Notes: generated by a model from the letters alone, not told the origin. A stretch of 64,000 bases of DNA from Lacticaseibacillus pabuli (GCF_028736235.1 NZ_CP117884.1:2480001-2544000), one strand, 5' to 3'; shown: positions 27,420 through 36,573, counted from the stretch's first letter. Translations and numbers: made by a program.

Positions 27420-27872
27420 TTACTTTGCCACGACGTGCACGCGAATCTTAGCGTCCACACCCAGTGCCAGCTGGACCATCACGTTGCGGTAACCCAACGC
27501 ACGAATTGGTTCATTCAAATCAATCTTACGCTTGTCGACCTTGTAGCCAAACTGCTTCTCAAGTGCCTGGGCAATCTGCTTGCTAGGAACGGAACCGAAC
27601 AACCGGTCATCTTCGCCGGCCTTAGATTCAATCTGAACGACGGTCTTGTCGTCTTCGAGCTTGGTCTTCAGTGCAACGGCGACGGCCTTTTGTTCCTCGG
27701 CCTTCTTCTCTTCAGCGCGTTCCTGACCCTTCAGTTGACTAATGGCTGCAGGTGTTGCGAGCTTTGCGAGATTGTTCTTGATCAAGTAGTTCTGTGCGTA
27801 GCCATCGGGAACTTCCTTCAACTGACCACGCTTGCCCTTACCACGGACATCTTCGGTAAAAATTACTTTCAT
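27420..27872 (-). CDS. rplI: 50S ribosomal protein L9
   Basis: The 150-residue length is that of L9. The N-terminal domain MKVIFTEDVRGKGKRGQLKEVPDGYAQN (in pieces) has the L9 signature G-x-GKRG-x-VKEV-xGYA-N. A long connecting helix rich in Lys/Glu/Ala (about 45-78) and a C-terminal globular domain follow. L9 binds domain V of 23S rRNA at the base of the L1 stalk. It is 31 bases downstream of gdpP, the usual order. Confidence 0.98.
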   Translation of the reverse strand: MKVIFTEDVRGKGKRGQLKEVPDGYAQNYLIKNNLAKLATPAAISQLKGQERAEEKKAEEQKAVAVALKTKLEDDKTVVQIESKAGEDDRLFGSVPSKQIAQALEKQFGYKVDKRKIDLNEPIRALGYRNVMVQLALGVDAKIRVHVVAK

Positions 27873-27902
27873 TGTGTCAATCCTCCGTTCAGATTAGGCG
27901 CC

Positions 27903-29933
27903 TTAGTCATCATCGTCCGTGTCATCATCGCTCTCTTGGTTGAGAACTTTGTGAATCACGTTCAGCAGTTCACCCTTGGCGTCAGCAATTGTGCCGCCGT
28001 CCAGCTGGGTCGCTGCGTTACTCAGGTGACCACCGCCACCCATGCGTTCCATAATGACTTGGACGTTAACATCGCCCAGACTCCGCGCGGAAATTCCGAT
28101 GCGGCCGTCCTTGCGACGCGTGATGACAAAGCTGGCATCAATCCCAGATAACGACAGCAACGTATCCGCTGCCTGTGCCGCAATGACGGGGTCGTATGCC
28201 TTTTCTTCCTCACCCGTACATAATGCCATATTATCACCCAGCATTTCAACGCCATCGATAAGATGGTTCTTCTGGATGTAGTTGTCCACGTTTTCCTTCA
28301 GCATGTCTGAAATCAGCTTGGCATCAGCCCCCATGGAGCGCAGGTACGAGGCGGCATCAAAGGTCCGCGTCCCGGTCCGGAGCGCGAAGTTCTTGGTGTC
28401 GACCGTAATCCCGGCCAACATGGCAGTTGCTTCCAGCTTGTTCAAAGGTTCACCACTCTGCGGCTGGTACTCAAACATTTCCGCAATTAGTTCACAGGTT
28501 GAACTAGCATAGGGCTCGATGTAAACCAACATCGGGTTAGCAGGGAATTCCTCACCGCGGCGATGGTGATCCAGGATAACCACGCGACTTTCCAGCTTGT
28601 TATACAGACCGCGTGCTTCCGTAATGGATGGCTTACTGTGGTCCACCATCACTAGCAACGACTTGTCGGTCGCGCCGGCAATGGCCGCGTCAGGCGTGAT
28701 AATCTGGTTGGCCAGTTCAGGGTCGCTAGCTACGTGTTCCATCAGGCGTTCCACGTCAGAGTGCAGGTTTGTTGGGTCCAAAACGACGTAACATTCCTTA
28801 CCGTTCATCTGCGCAATGCGCCGCACGCCTAGTGAAGCCCCAATGGAGTCCATGTCCGGGCGTTCATGGCCGACAACGTAGACCTTATCCGTCTGCTTGA
28901 GCAGCTCCTGCAGCGCCTGGGAAATCATGCGGGCACGCACACGCGTCCGCTTTTCCATTGGGTTGGTCTTGCCACCGTAGAACTTGGCTTCACCGGTCTT
29001 GGCCTTTACCACGACCTGGTCACCCCCGCGCCCGAGCGCGAGGTCCAAGTTGCTCTGACTGGTCAGAGACAGCTGCGACAAATCGGTGTCGCCGTATGCA
29101 ATCCCGATGGACAGTGTCAGTGGGGCATTTTGCTTGCTCGTTCCTTCACGAATCGTATCCAGGACGCGGAACTTATCCTTCACGATTGCCTGCAAGGACT
29201 GGGCATAGCCAATCATGATGAAGTGATCGTCGTCCACGCGCTTAACAAACAGGCCAAACTCGGTTGCCCAGTTTGTTAATTCCGTGGTGACGTAGTTGTT
29301 CAGGTTGGAAACCAGCTGGTCATCCAAACTCTGCGTGACTTCATCAAAGTTATCGAGGAAAATCTGGCCAATGACCACTTTTTGATCCTCAGCCTGTTCC
29401 TCAATCTTCGCGTACGGGGTGACATCCATCATGTAGATAACGCCGATGCTGCTCTGCACGGTGACATCAAACTGATGGTCACCCCAGTGCACGCGCGTGA
29501 GCTCCTGACTCGCAGATGCCTTTTTGATAATCTGGGCAAGGTCAGAGTCAACTTCCTTCAGGCTCTGACCGATGACATCCTGGTCAAAGTAGTTCGATAG
29601 GAAGGGATTCAACCACTGAATCGTGAGATCCTTGTCGTACATCATAATCCCGATTGGCATCCGGACGAGGGCTTCTTGTTCCCCCCGTTTGATGCGATAC
29701 GACAGGTTTGCGATGTACTTATTCGTATTTTGTGTAATTGTTGCCAGAGCGTAGAAAACTGCAAAGACGAGGCCGATGAGGACAATCAACATCGCGACCG
29801 CGAGCCACGGCCGAATGAGCGCGGCAATCACAACGCCGACGACAGCCAATGCAATCATGGCGAAGGACACGTAGCGCACGCGCACGTCTTCGATGAACGC
29901 TGGTAACTTTATCTTCTTAAAAATCTTCTGCAT
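27903..29933 (-). CDS. gdpP: Cyclic-di-AMP phosphodiesterase GdpP
   Basis: The 676-residue protein has two N-terminal membrane helices (about 22-65), a PAS-like domain (about 85-150), a degenerate GGDEF domain (about 170-305), a DHH domain with GHERPDMDSIGAS and ILDHHRRGEE, and a C-terminal DHHA1 domain with MGGGGHLSNAA. It splits c-di-AMP to pApA and so affects osmolyte uptake and wall stress responses. The nearest GAGAGGAG is about 15 bases from the ATG, a long gap. The usual neighbour rpsR is missing upstream; it lies 26 kb away. Confidence 0.96.
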   Translation of the reverse strand: MQKIFKKIKLPAFIEDVRVRYVSFAMIALAVVGVVIAALIRPWLAVAMLIVLIGLVFAVFYALATITQNTNKYIANLSYRIKRGEQEALVRMPIGIMMYDKDLTIQWLNPFLSNYFDQDVIGQSLKEVDSDLAQIIKKASASQELTRVHWGDHQFDVTVQSSIGVIYMMDVTPYAKIEEQAEDQKVVIGQIFLDNFDEVTQSLDDQLVSNLNNYVTTELTNWATEFGLFVKRVDDDHFIMIGYAQSLQAIVKDKFRVLDTIREGTSKQNAPLTLSIGIAYGDTDLSQLSLTSQSNLDLALGRGGDQVVVKAKTGEAKFYGGKTNPMEKRTRVRARMISQALQELLKQTDKVYVVGHERPDMDSIGASLGVRRIAQMNGKECYVVLDPTNLHSDVERLMEHVASDPELANQIITPDAAIAGATDKSLLVMVDHSKPSITEARGLYNKLESRVVILDHHRRGEEFPANPMLVYIEPYASSTCELIAEMFEYQPQSGEPLNKLEATAMLAGITVDTKNFALRTGTRTFDAASYLRSMGADAKLISDMLKENVDNYIQKNHLIDGVEMLGDNMALCTGEEEKAYDPVIAAQAADTLLSLSGIDASFVITRRKDGRIGISARSLGDVNVQVIMERMGGGGHLSNAATQLDGGTIADAKGELLNVIHKVLNQESDDDTDDDD

Positions 29934-30018
29934 GACGATTCGCGTAGGCTCCTCTCAGGAAAAGACGTCATTACCTGTCCCATTTTACCATTGTTAACTG
30001 CTTTAGAGAAAGTTTAGA

Positions 30019-30032
30019 TGTAAGCGCTGCCC
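30019..30032. promoter_or_regulatory. Possible cre site between gdpP and the DMT transporter gene
   Basis: TGTAAGCGCTGCCC differs from TGNAANCGNTNNCA only in the last base. It lies 86 bases before the gdpP start and about 125 bases before the transporter start, so it could serve either. No promoter was defined with confidence. Confidence 0.4.
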
Positions 30033-30156
30033 GATAATTATTCCCAGAATAGGCTAGTCCGTCCCGAAAAAGCTGGCTATACTAAGGGGTATCTGGCTGC
30101 CAGTGACAGCTTATCTCACTTCAGAAAGTACGCCTCGTGCGCATTAGGAATCCATC

Positions 30157-31095
30157 TTGAACAAGCAAACCAAGCAGCGTGCGACCCGAGCCGTCCTCGG
30201 CGCGAGCATCGGTGCCTGCATGTGGGGTGTCGGTGGCTTTTGCTCAAACATCCTATTTAAAACAACCGCCATCAGTCCCAGCTGGCTCGTGAGCGTCCGT
30301 CTCACCGTTGCGGGGCTCCTCATGTTAATATTCGCCAGAATCAGTGGGATTCCCATTTTTGACATTTGGAAACACAAGGGCAAGCGTCTGCGCCTCATCG
30401 CCTTTGGTCTGGGCGGCGTCTTTGCAGCCCAGCTCACTTACATGCTCGCCATCTATTACGGCAACGCCGCCATCGCGACCATCATGTTGTCCCTCGTACC
30501 TGGTATGATCACGGTCCTCATCGCCGTCCGGACGCGGGCGGTGCCGCGACTGATTGACACGGTGGCTGTCATTGCCGCCCTGCTTGGCGTGTTCTTCCTG
30601 GTCACGGATGGCAACGTCGCCCACCTGCACGTTGCACCACTCGCCCTATTCTGGGGTCTCGGCGCCGCGCTAACGGGTGTGGCGTACACGCTCCTGCCGC
30701 GGCCACTACTCAATGACGACTCACCACTAGTCGTCGTCGGCTGGGGGCTCCTCGTCGGGAGTGTCGCCGGTAACCTCGTCGAACCCATCTGGCATGTACC
30801 GTCTGGCGTGCGCCCAATCGGTTGGTTCGCCCTCGCCTTCATCGTACTCGGCGGGACCTTCTTATCTTACGCGCTATACGTTTCAAGTTTGAAAACCATC
30901 CGTCCGGCAACTGCCGGCATGGTCGGTAACTTCGAGCCATTAACTGCAACCACCCTGTCCGTCATCTTCCTGAATTTGGACTTCCATTTCCTGCAATTTG
31001 CGGGCATCGTGATTGTTTTACTCGCCGTCCTGATGATGGGCTGGCAGCCGAAAAGCAAACGCAACCAAATTCAACAACGCTTGCGCGGCGAATAA
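30157..31095 (+). CDS. EamA-type DMT superfamily transporter
   Basis: The 312-residue protein has ten predicted helices in two EamA repeats (about 12-140 and 155-300). The last one holds TIRPATAGMVGNFEPLTATTLSV, the typical pre-helix motif. TTG 30157 is used as start, with AGGAA eight bases ahead. A TATACT (-10) lies near 30078. Members export metabolites such as amino acids or take up nucleoside-like compounds; the substrate is unknown. Confidence 0.85.
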   Translation: MNKQTKQRATRAVLGASIGACMWGVGGFCSNILFKTTAISPSWLVSVRLTVAGLLMLIFARISGIPIFDIWKHKGKRLRLIAFGLGGVFAAQLTYMLAIYYGNAAIATIMLSLVPGMITVLIAVRTRAVPRLIDTVAVIAALLGVFFLVTDGNVAHLHVAPLALFWGLGAALTGVAYTLLPRPLLNDDSPLVVVGWGLLVGSVAGNLVEPIWHVPSGVRPIGWFALAFIVLGGTFLSYALYVSSLKTIRPATAGMVGNFEPLTATTLSVIFLNLDFHFLQFAGIVIVLLAVLMMGWQPKSKRNQIQQRLRGE

Positions 31096-31211
31096 CAAAT
31101 GTTTCAGGTATTACAGCAGTATTATCGGGGTTGTTGATTAGATTAAATTTAGCTATTTTGCTTGCATCCCGGTATAATTAATGCAGAATTGAATTGAAAG
31201 GGGCGAGACAA

Positions 31212-32009
31212 TTGAAGAAGACATTTATCGCTAACACGGCTGTTGTTGTTCTGGTTGCTGGACTTCTGGCAGCTTGTGGCACCAGCAGCAACTCATCCAA
31301 GGATTCATCCAGTAGCAAGGACACCTCAGCCCAGAGCAGTAAGAAGGCTGATTCATCCAGTGAGAGCAAAGAAGCTGACAGCCAAAGCAGCTCTGCCCCA
31401 GCCAAAGCGAAGACCTACTCTGATGTCGCATCTGACATCAAGCAGAAGGTCGGTGCGCAATGGCTCCCAGCAGCAGTCAGCACGGATAAGGCGCACGTGA
31501 CCGCAACGGCTAACGTTAACGCCGGCTCCAGCACGACGGTTAAGTTCTTCGGAACTGACAGTCCAGTTAACGTCAACGACGCGAAGCTGAACGGTGCAAC
31601 ACCTGTTTACACCTTGACGAAGACGGTTTACGCCAACACGGCAACTGCCGTTTCCAACATCAACTGGCAGGACAGCGACGCTGGTTTACCAACCGTTGCT
31701 CTGGGTGACAACATCACGGCAACTCAGGAAGGTGCAGCTGGTTCACAGTACACGCACTGGAATGAGGGCAAGTGGTCCATCCTCGTCCGCGCAAGTAACG
31801 TCAACGGCCAGAACGGGACGAGCCTCTCTAAACAGCTGGTTGAACTGTTCCGGACCAAGGCGCTGCCAGCACCAACCGACAAGGGTGCGGTTAGCTTCAA
31901 CGTATCCGACAGTCAGGGCGGCCAGACCATTACTTGGAATGCCGGGCCGGTGGTTTACACGCTGACGGGTACCGATGCAATGGCAACGGCACGCACGGCG
32001 GTTCACTAG
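31212..32009 (+). CDS. Lipoprotein of unknown function
   Basis: The protein has 265 residues from TTG 31212, which is eight bases past GGGG; the in-frame TTG at 31194 has no such site. The signal peptide ends in a lipobox LLAAC at about residue 21. A Ser/Lys/Asp-rich linker (about 24-65) leads to a folded domain (about 70-262) with a TTVKFFGTDSPVNVND segment and a repeated strand pattern. It is anchored in the outer leaflet. Family not recognised. TATAAT is at 31173-31178. Confidence 0.8.
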   Translation: MKKTFIANTAVVVLVAGLLAACGTSSNSSKDSSSSKDTSAQSSKKADSSSESKEADSQSSSAPAKAKTYSDVASDIKQKVGAQWLPAAVSTDKAHVTATANVNAGSSTTVKFFGTDSPVNVNDAKLNGATPVYTLTKTVYANTATAVSNINWQDSDAGLPTVALGDNITATQEGAAGSQYTHWNEGKWSILVRASNVNGQNGTSLSKQLVELFRTKALPAPTDKGAVSFNVSDSQGGQTITWNAGPVVYTLTGTDAMATARTAVH

Positions 32010-32036
32010 ACCAACATTTAAATATGACATTCACGG

Positions 32037-32067
32037 CACCCGGACGCAGTTGTCTGGGTGTTTTTTT
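32037..32067 (+). terminator. Terminator of the lipoprotein gene
   Basis: CACCCGGA (32037-32044) pairs with TCTGGGTG (32053-32060), followed by seven T residues. Confidence 0.9.
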
Positions 32068-32076
32068 GTGACTTCA

Positions 32077-32286
32077 CTGGGGGTCGGGACGAGGGGTTCC
32101 GGGAAAAACATGTCTGATGGTGCGACGCTTCATCCAATTTCAGAAGATCACTGAAATTGGATTCCCGCTAACTTTAGAGCCAGGAAGTTCGCCTGTCTCT
32201 AAAGTTCCGGTTCTGTACGCCCGCAAGCGGGCTACAGAACTTTCACCATCAACATGTTTTTCCCTCCACCCCTCATCCCAACCCAG
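32077..32286 (-). ncRNA. Cloverleaf structured element, copy C (reverse orientation)
   Basis: The outer stem pairs about 32077-32113 with 32252-32286, with inner GATGGTG/CACCATC (32116-32122 with 32244-32250). Read on the minus strand, hairpin 1 is 32210-32240 (GTTCTGTA/TACAGAAC around GCCCGCTTGCGGGC). Hairpin 2 is 32170-32206 (loop CGAACTT, A-G mismatch kept). Hairpin 3 is 32134-32160 (CCAATTTCAG/CTGAAATTGG, loop TGATCTT). Nearly every stem differs from copies A and B yet stays paired. It begins 10 bases after the lipoprotein terminator. Confidence 0.7.
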
Positions 32287-32519
32287 TTCCACTACTAGTT
32301 CCCTCTCCTTGTTAGTGTATTCTTTGTATAGCTTATAAGATGCAAAACCAGAGCATCATAAACTGAATCCTAATTAATCCATCGAACACACGACTAGGTC
32401 AGCAGAGTACCAACCGTTCAACCGAATCATCCGCGCATTCACAGACATGGGATCTTCACGAACAGTTCCCCACATTTTTTCTCTGGGGATATAGCTTATA
32501 AGATGGGGGCTGGTGGCTG
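32287..32519. other. Spacer between two divergent cloverleaf elements, with a 16-base direct repeat
   Basis: TATAGCTTATAAGATG occurs at about 32328-32343 and again at about 32491-32506, the second just ahead of copy B. TATAAG could be a -10 hexamer. No coding frame with a ribosome site is seen in this 233-base stretch. Confidence 0.5.
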
Positions 32520-32725
32520 GTGGGGCTTGGGGTGCGGAGGGCGAAGACATTTGGGCGTGAAAGTGATGTTGGCCCGCTTGCGGGCCTTACATCACGGGAA
32601 ATGGGGAGACTTGGGTGATTTTCCCAAGGCTTCCCATTTAGCGAGAATAATTTTCAGTGAACTTCTGAAAATTATGAAGCGTCCCCACGCCCAGGTGTCT
32701 TCGCCCTCCGCACCCCAAGCCCCAC
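32520..32725 (+). ncRNA. Cloverleaf structured element, copy B
   Basis: A perfect 30-bp outer stem (32520-32549 with 32696-32725) is followed by a 7-bp inner stem (32553-32559 with 32686-32692). It encloses hairpin 1 (32563-32595), hairpin 2 (32599-32639, loop TGATTTT) and hairpin 3 (32647-32675, loop TGAACTT). The hairpin order and loops match copy A. It lies about 120 bases upstream of the glnP-type gene and divergent from copy C. No T-run follows, so it is not a simple terminator. Confidence 0.72.
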
Positions 32726-32844
32726 TGCCTCGCGTCAATTCAACGCAATGTCAGATAAGCTAACATAAACCTTGGACATCCCCATTCAAAATCGTTAAGC
32801 TAAAGCTAACATTTCAGAAAAAGTCCATAGAGAGTGGTGTAATC

Positions 32845-34305
32845 GTGAAACAAAAATACTTCTGGCCGGTCTTAATTGCCGCCATCATCTCATTTGTCGC
32901 CATTATCACGCCGCAGCAAACTACCGCTGCGACCGAACCGACTTACACGGTCGGCACCGACGTCACCTTCCCGCCCTTTGAATTTGCCAACAAGAACAAC
33001 AAGTACGTCGGCATCGACATTGACCTCATGAAGGCCATTGCCAAAAAGGAAGGCTTCAAAGTCGTCATCAAACCCGTTGGCTTCAACGCCGCCGTGCAAG
33101 CGGTCGAAGCCAACCAAATGGACGCCGTCATCGCCGGGATGAGCATCACGCCTGAACGCAAGGCCAAGCTGGCCATGACTGACCCCTACTACAAGTCTGG
33201 TGTCGTCATGGCCGTGAAGTCTGGTAGCAAGGTCAAACGCCTCTCCGAACTCCGCGGCAAGACCGTCGCCGTGAAGACCGGGACGAGCTCCGCCGATTAC
33301 GCCAATTCCATTGCCAAGAAGTACGGCTTCAAAACCGTCACCTTCGACGACTCCAACAACGTCTACCAGCAGGTCCTGACCGGTAATTCGGTGGCCTGCT
33401 TCGAAGATCAGCCCGTCATGCAGTACGGGATTGCGACTGGCCTGAAGCTCAAAATTGTCACCAAGCCCGCCGTGTCTGGCTACTATGGCATCGCGATTGC
33501 GGACAAGAGTAAGGCGGAACTGCTGCCAAAGATGAACGCCGGGATTGTGGCGCTCAAGAAGGACGGCACCTACAACAAGATTGTCACCAAGTACCTCGGT
33601 AATGGAACAATTGCTGACCAGAAGAAGAAAAACGAAGAGACTCAGGAGAGTGCCCACACCTTCCTCGGCCTACTCAAGAGCAACTGGGGCACCTTGATGG
33701 GCGGCCTGCAGGAAACCCTGCTCCTGACCGTCACCGCCATTATTACCGCGACAATCATCGGGATTCTCATCGGCCTGCTCGGTGTCGTGCCAAACAAATT
33801 TGCGCAAGGCGTCGCGACCACGTTTATCTATATTTTCCGCGGTTTGCCACTGATTGTGCTCGCCCTGTTCATTTACACCGGGATTCCGAGCCTGACTGGG
33901 ACCAAGATTCCTGCCTTCATCGCCGGGATTGTCACCCTGACGCTCAACGAAGGGGCCTACACCGCCGCCTTCGTGAAGGGTGGCATTACGGCCGTCGATG
34001 GTGGTCAAATGGAAGCCGCGCGCTCCCTGGGGCTGCCATGGGGTAAGGCAATGCGGCGCGTCATCTTGCCACAAGGATTGAAGATTATGGTACCTTCTTT
34101 CATCAACCAATTCATCATTACCCTGAAGGATACCTCGATTCTATCCGTCATTGGCCTGCTAGAATTGACGCAAACTGGTAAAATTATTATTGCGCGCAAC
34201 ATGGAAGGCTTTAAGATCTGGACCATGGTCGCACTCATTTACCTCATCATCATTACTTTGCTGACCTGGCTGTCCAATTGGGTTCAAAAGCGCGTCCGTG
34301 CATAA
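32845..34305 (+). CDS. Glutamine-type amino-acid ABC transporter, substrate-binding/permease fusion (copy 1)
   Basis: The 486-residue protein starts with GTG. A signal-like helix (about 1-28) leads to one SBP_bac_3 domain (about 33-258: TVGTDVTFPPFEF, ITPERKAK with the carboxylate-binding Arg, VACFEDQPV). A permease domain follows (about 278-483) with the EAA loop EAARSLGLPWGKAMRRVILPQG that docks on the ATPase. It is a single-receptor form of GlnP, which often has two receptors. It takes up a polar amino acid, probably glutamine, glutamate or arginine. The matching ATPase gene follows after 30 bases. Confidence 0.92.
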   Translation: MKQKYFWPVLIAAIISFVAIITPQQTTAATEPTYTVGTDVTFPPFEFANKNNKYVGIDIDLMKAIAKKEGFKVVIKPVGFNAAVQAVEANQMDAVIAGMSITPERKAKLAMTDPYYKSGVVMAVKSGSKVKRLSELRGKTVAVKTGTSSADYANSIAKKYGFKTVTFDDSNNVYQQVLTGNSVACFEDQPVMQYGIATGLKLKIVTKPAVSGYYGIAIADKSKAELLPKMNAGIVALKKDGTYNKIVTKYLGNGTIADQKKKNEETQESAHTFLGLLKSNWGTLMGGLQETLLLTVTAIITATIIGILIGLLGVVPNKFAQGVATTFIYIFRGLPLIVLALFIYTGIPSLTGTKIPAFIAGIVTLTLNEGAYTAAFVKGGITAVDGGQMEAARSLGLPWGKAMRRVILPQGLKIMVPSFINQFIITLKDTSILSVIGLLELTQTGKIIIARNMEGFKIWTMVALIYLIIITLLTWLSNWVQKRVRA

Positions 34306-34306
34306 G

Positions 34307-34334
34307 GAAGGGTAACTACTGAAGGGTAACTACT
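34307..34334 (+). repeat. Tandem duplication of a 14-base ribosome-binding segment
   Basis: GAAGGGTAACTACT occurs twice in a row (34307-34320 and 34321-34334), filling the gap between the permease stop and the ATPase ATG at 34336. Either GAAGGG may serve as ribosome site; the second is nine bases from the ATG. Confidence 0.85.
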
Positions 34335-34335
34335 A

Positions 34336-35076
34336 ATGAAACAAACACGAGTTGAAATGAAAGACGTCCGCAAAAACTACGGTAGCAACGAAGTCATCAA
34401 GGGCGTCAATCTCAAAGTCGAAGATAACGAAGTCGTTGTGCTCATCGGCCCATCTGGTGCGGGTAAAAGTACCGTCCTGCGCATGATTAATGGGCTGGAG
34501 ACCACCACTTCTGGCGAAATCATCATTGATGGCGAAGACATTGCCCACCCTGGCGTCAATATCGACAAGGTCCGCGAAAAAATTGGGATGGTGTTCCAGC
34601 ACTTCAACCTGTTCCCCAACATGTCCGTCATCGACAACGTCACCCTGGCACCCATCGAACTTGGCAAGATGAGCAAGGACGAGGCCAAGAAATTTGGCTT
34701 ACAGCTCCTGGAAACGGTCGGCCTGAGTGAAAAAGCCAACGCCAATCCGGAATCTCTGTCTGGGGGTCAAAAGCAGCGTGTCGCCATTGCCCGTGCTTTG
34801 GCAATGAAGCCCGACATCATGCTGTTTGACGAGCCCACCAGTGCGCTGGATCCCGAAATGGTCGGGGACGTTCTGGAAGTTATGCGTAACCTGGCGAAGG
34901 AAGGCATGACCATGGTGATTGTCACGCACGAAATGGGCTTTGCCCGTGAAGTGGCCGACCGCGTTGTCTTCTTCGGTGATGGTGACATTCTCGAACAGGG
35001 CACACCCGAACAAATCTTTGACCACCCGCAGCACGAACGGCTTCAGGGCTTCCTGAGCAAGGTTATGAACGCCTAA
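34336..35076 (+). CDS. Amino-acid ABC transporter ATP-binding protein (GlnQ-like)
   Basis: The 246-residue ATPase has Walker [11 protein letters not shown]-loop [13 protein letters not shown], signature [14 protein letters not shown], Walker [15 protein letters not shown] and the H-loop in IVTHEM. This is the polar amino acid uptake class (HisP/GlnQ). It is placed between two receptor/permease fusion genes on one strand, and probably drives both. Confidence 0.95.
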   Translation: MKQTRVEMKDVRKNYGSNEVIKGVNLKVEDNEVVVLIGPSGAGKSTVLRMINGLETTTSGEIIIDGEDIAHPGVNIDKVREKIGMVFQHFNLFPNMSVIDNVTLAPIELGKMSKDEAKKFGLQLLETVGLSEKANANPESLSGGQKQRVAIARALAMKPDIMLFDEPTSALDPEMVGDVLEVMRNLAKEGMTMVIVTHEMGFAREVADRVVFFGDGDILEQGTPEQIFDHPQHERLQGFLSKVMNA

Positions 35077-35110
35077 GCAATCATCTACCCCATCAAAGGA
35101 AGGATTTCAC

Positions 35111-36568
35111 GTGAAACATTCTCGATTATTGGTGGGCCTGCTGCTCGCATTATTTGCAGCACTGGCCATCATCACCCCGCAGCCAACCGCCGCGAAGGAA
35201 AAAACCTACGTCTTCGGTACCGACGTGACCTATGCGCCCTTCGAATTTGCCGACAAGAACAACAAGTACGTCGGAATCGACATTGACCTGATCAACGCCA
35301 TTGCCAAAGAAGAGGGCTTCAAGGTTGTCGTCAAGCCGCTTGGTTTCAACGCCGCAGTGCAGGCGCTAGAGGCCAAGCAAATTGACGGGGTCATCGCCGG
35401 TATGACGATTACGCCCGAGCGTAGCGCCAAGTTCGACATGTCCATCCCCTACTACCCCACCGGCCCAGTCGCCGCGGTAGCAAAGGGCTCGGCCATCAAG
35501 AGCATGAAGGACCTGCGTGGCAAGCGTGTCGCCATTAAAACGGGGACCGCTGCGGCCGATTACGCCAATTCAATCAAGAAGAAGTACGGCTTTAGCACTG
35601 TCACCTTTGACGACTCCAACAACATGTATCAGGACGTCGCCACGGGGAACTCGGTCGCCTGCTTTGATGATCAGCCGGTTTTGCAATACGCCATTGCCAC
35701 GGGTGAGAAACTGCACATCCTGGCCAAGCCAACGACCGTTAAGTACTACGGGGTTGCGCTAAATAAGGGGCGCAAAGATGATTTGGCCGCAAAGGTCAAC
35801 GCCGGGATTCGCAAGACGAAGAAGGACGGTACCTATAACAAGATTGTCGCCAAGTACCTTGGCAACGGCACGGTGAAGAGCCAACGCGCCAAAAACGCCA
35901 AGACCCAGGACAAGAGTCACACCTTCTTTGGTCTGTTGCGTGAAAACTGGGGCACACTCATGGGTGGGCTCGGCGAAACAATGCTCGTCACGGTCGTTGC
36001 CATCGTGTTTGCCACGATTGTCGGGATTATCATTGGCTTGCTCGGTGTCGTTCCTAACGCCTTTGCGCGCGGCGTCTCGACCACCTTCATCTACATCTTC
36101 CGTGGCCTGCCACTCTTGGTACTCGCCCTGTTCATCTACACGGGGATTCCAAGTCTGACCGGCACGAAGATTCCTGCGTTTGTCGCCGGTATTATCACGC
36201 TGACGCTCAACGAAGGGGCGTACACGGCCGCGTTCGTGAAGGGTGGCATTACTGCCGTCGACGGTGGACAAATGGAAGCCGCACGCTCCCTGGGCCTGCC
36301 GTGGGGTAAAGCGATGCGCCGCGTTGTCCTGCCGCAAGGACTGAAGATAATGGTGCCATCCTTCGTCAACCAGTTCATCATCACGCTGAAGGACACGTCC
36401 ATCTTGTCGATTATCGGCATCCTGGAACTCACGCAGACCGGGAAAATCATCATCGCCCGGAACATGGAAGGGTTCAAAATCTGGACCATGGTTGCCTTGA
36501 TTTACCTGATTATCATTACGCTACTGACCTGGTTGTCGCACTGGGTGCAGCGAAAATTGAACGTATAA
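35111..36568 (+). CDS. Glutamine-type amino-acid ABC transporter, substrate-binding/permease fusion (copy 2)
   Basis: The 485-residue protein starts at GTG 35111 behind AAAGGAAGG. It is collinear with copy 1 over its whole length: signal helix, one SBP_bac_3 domain, permease domain and the same EAA loop. By eye the permease halves are nearly identical, while the receptor halves differ more (YAPFEF for FPPFEF, FDMSIPYYPTGPV for LAMTDPYYKSGVV). This fits duplication followed by a change in substrate choice. Confidence 0.92.
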   Translation: MKHSRLLVGLLLALFAALAIITPQPTAAKEKTYVFGTDVTYAPFEFADKNNKYVGIDIDLINAIAKEEGFKVVVKPLGFNAAVQALEAKQIDGVIAGMTITPERSAKFDMSIPYYPTGPVAAVAKGSAIKSMKDLRGKRVAIKTGTAAADYANSIKKKYGFSTVTFDDSNNMYQDVATGNSVACFDDQPVLQYAIATGEKLHILAKPTTVKYYGVALNKGRKDDLAAKVNAGIRKTKKDGTYNKIVAKYLGNGTVKSQRAKNAKTQDKSHTFFGLLRENWGTLMGGLGETMLVTVVAIVFATIVGIIIGLLGVVPNAFARGVSTTFIYIFRGLPLLVLALFIYTGIPSLTGTKIPAFVAGIITLTLNEGAYTAAFVKGGITAVDGGQMEAARSLGLPWGKAMRRVVLPQGLKIMVPSFVNQFIITLKDTSILSIIGILELTQTGKIIIARNMEGFKIWTMVALIYLIIITLLTWLSHWVQRKLNV

Positions 36569-36573
36569 TTGAT

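Noticed and set aside
32077..32725. Ordinary intrinsic terminators as the explanation for copies B and C
   Set aside because: The structures are over 200 bases and branched, have no following T-run, and the lipoprotein gene already has its own terminator at 32037-32067.
32503..32763. Open frame of 86 codons across cloverleaf copy B
   Set aside because: Same reason as for copy A: the palindromic structure explains the sequence. The similar peptide segments follow from the shared hairpins.
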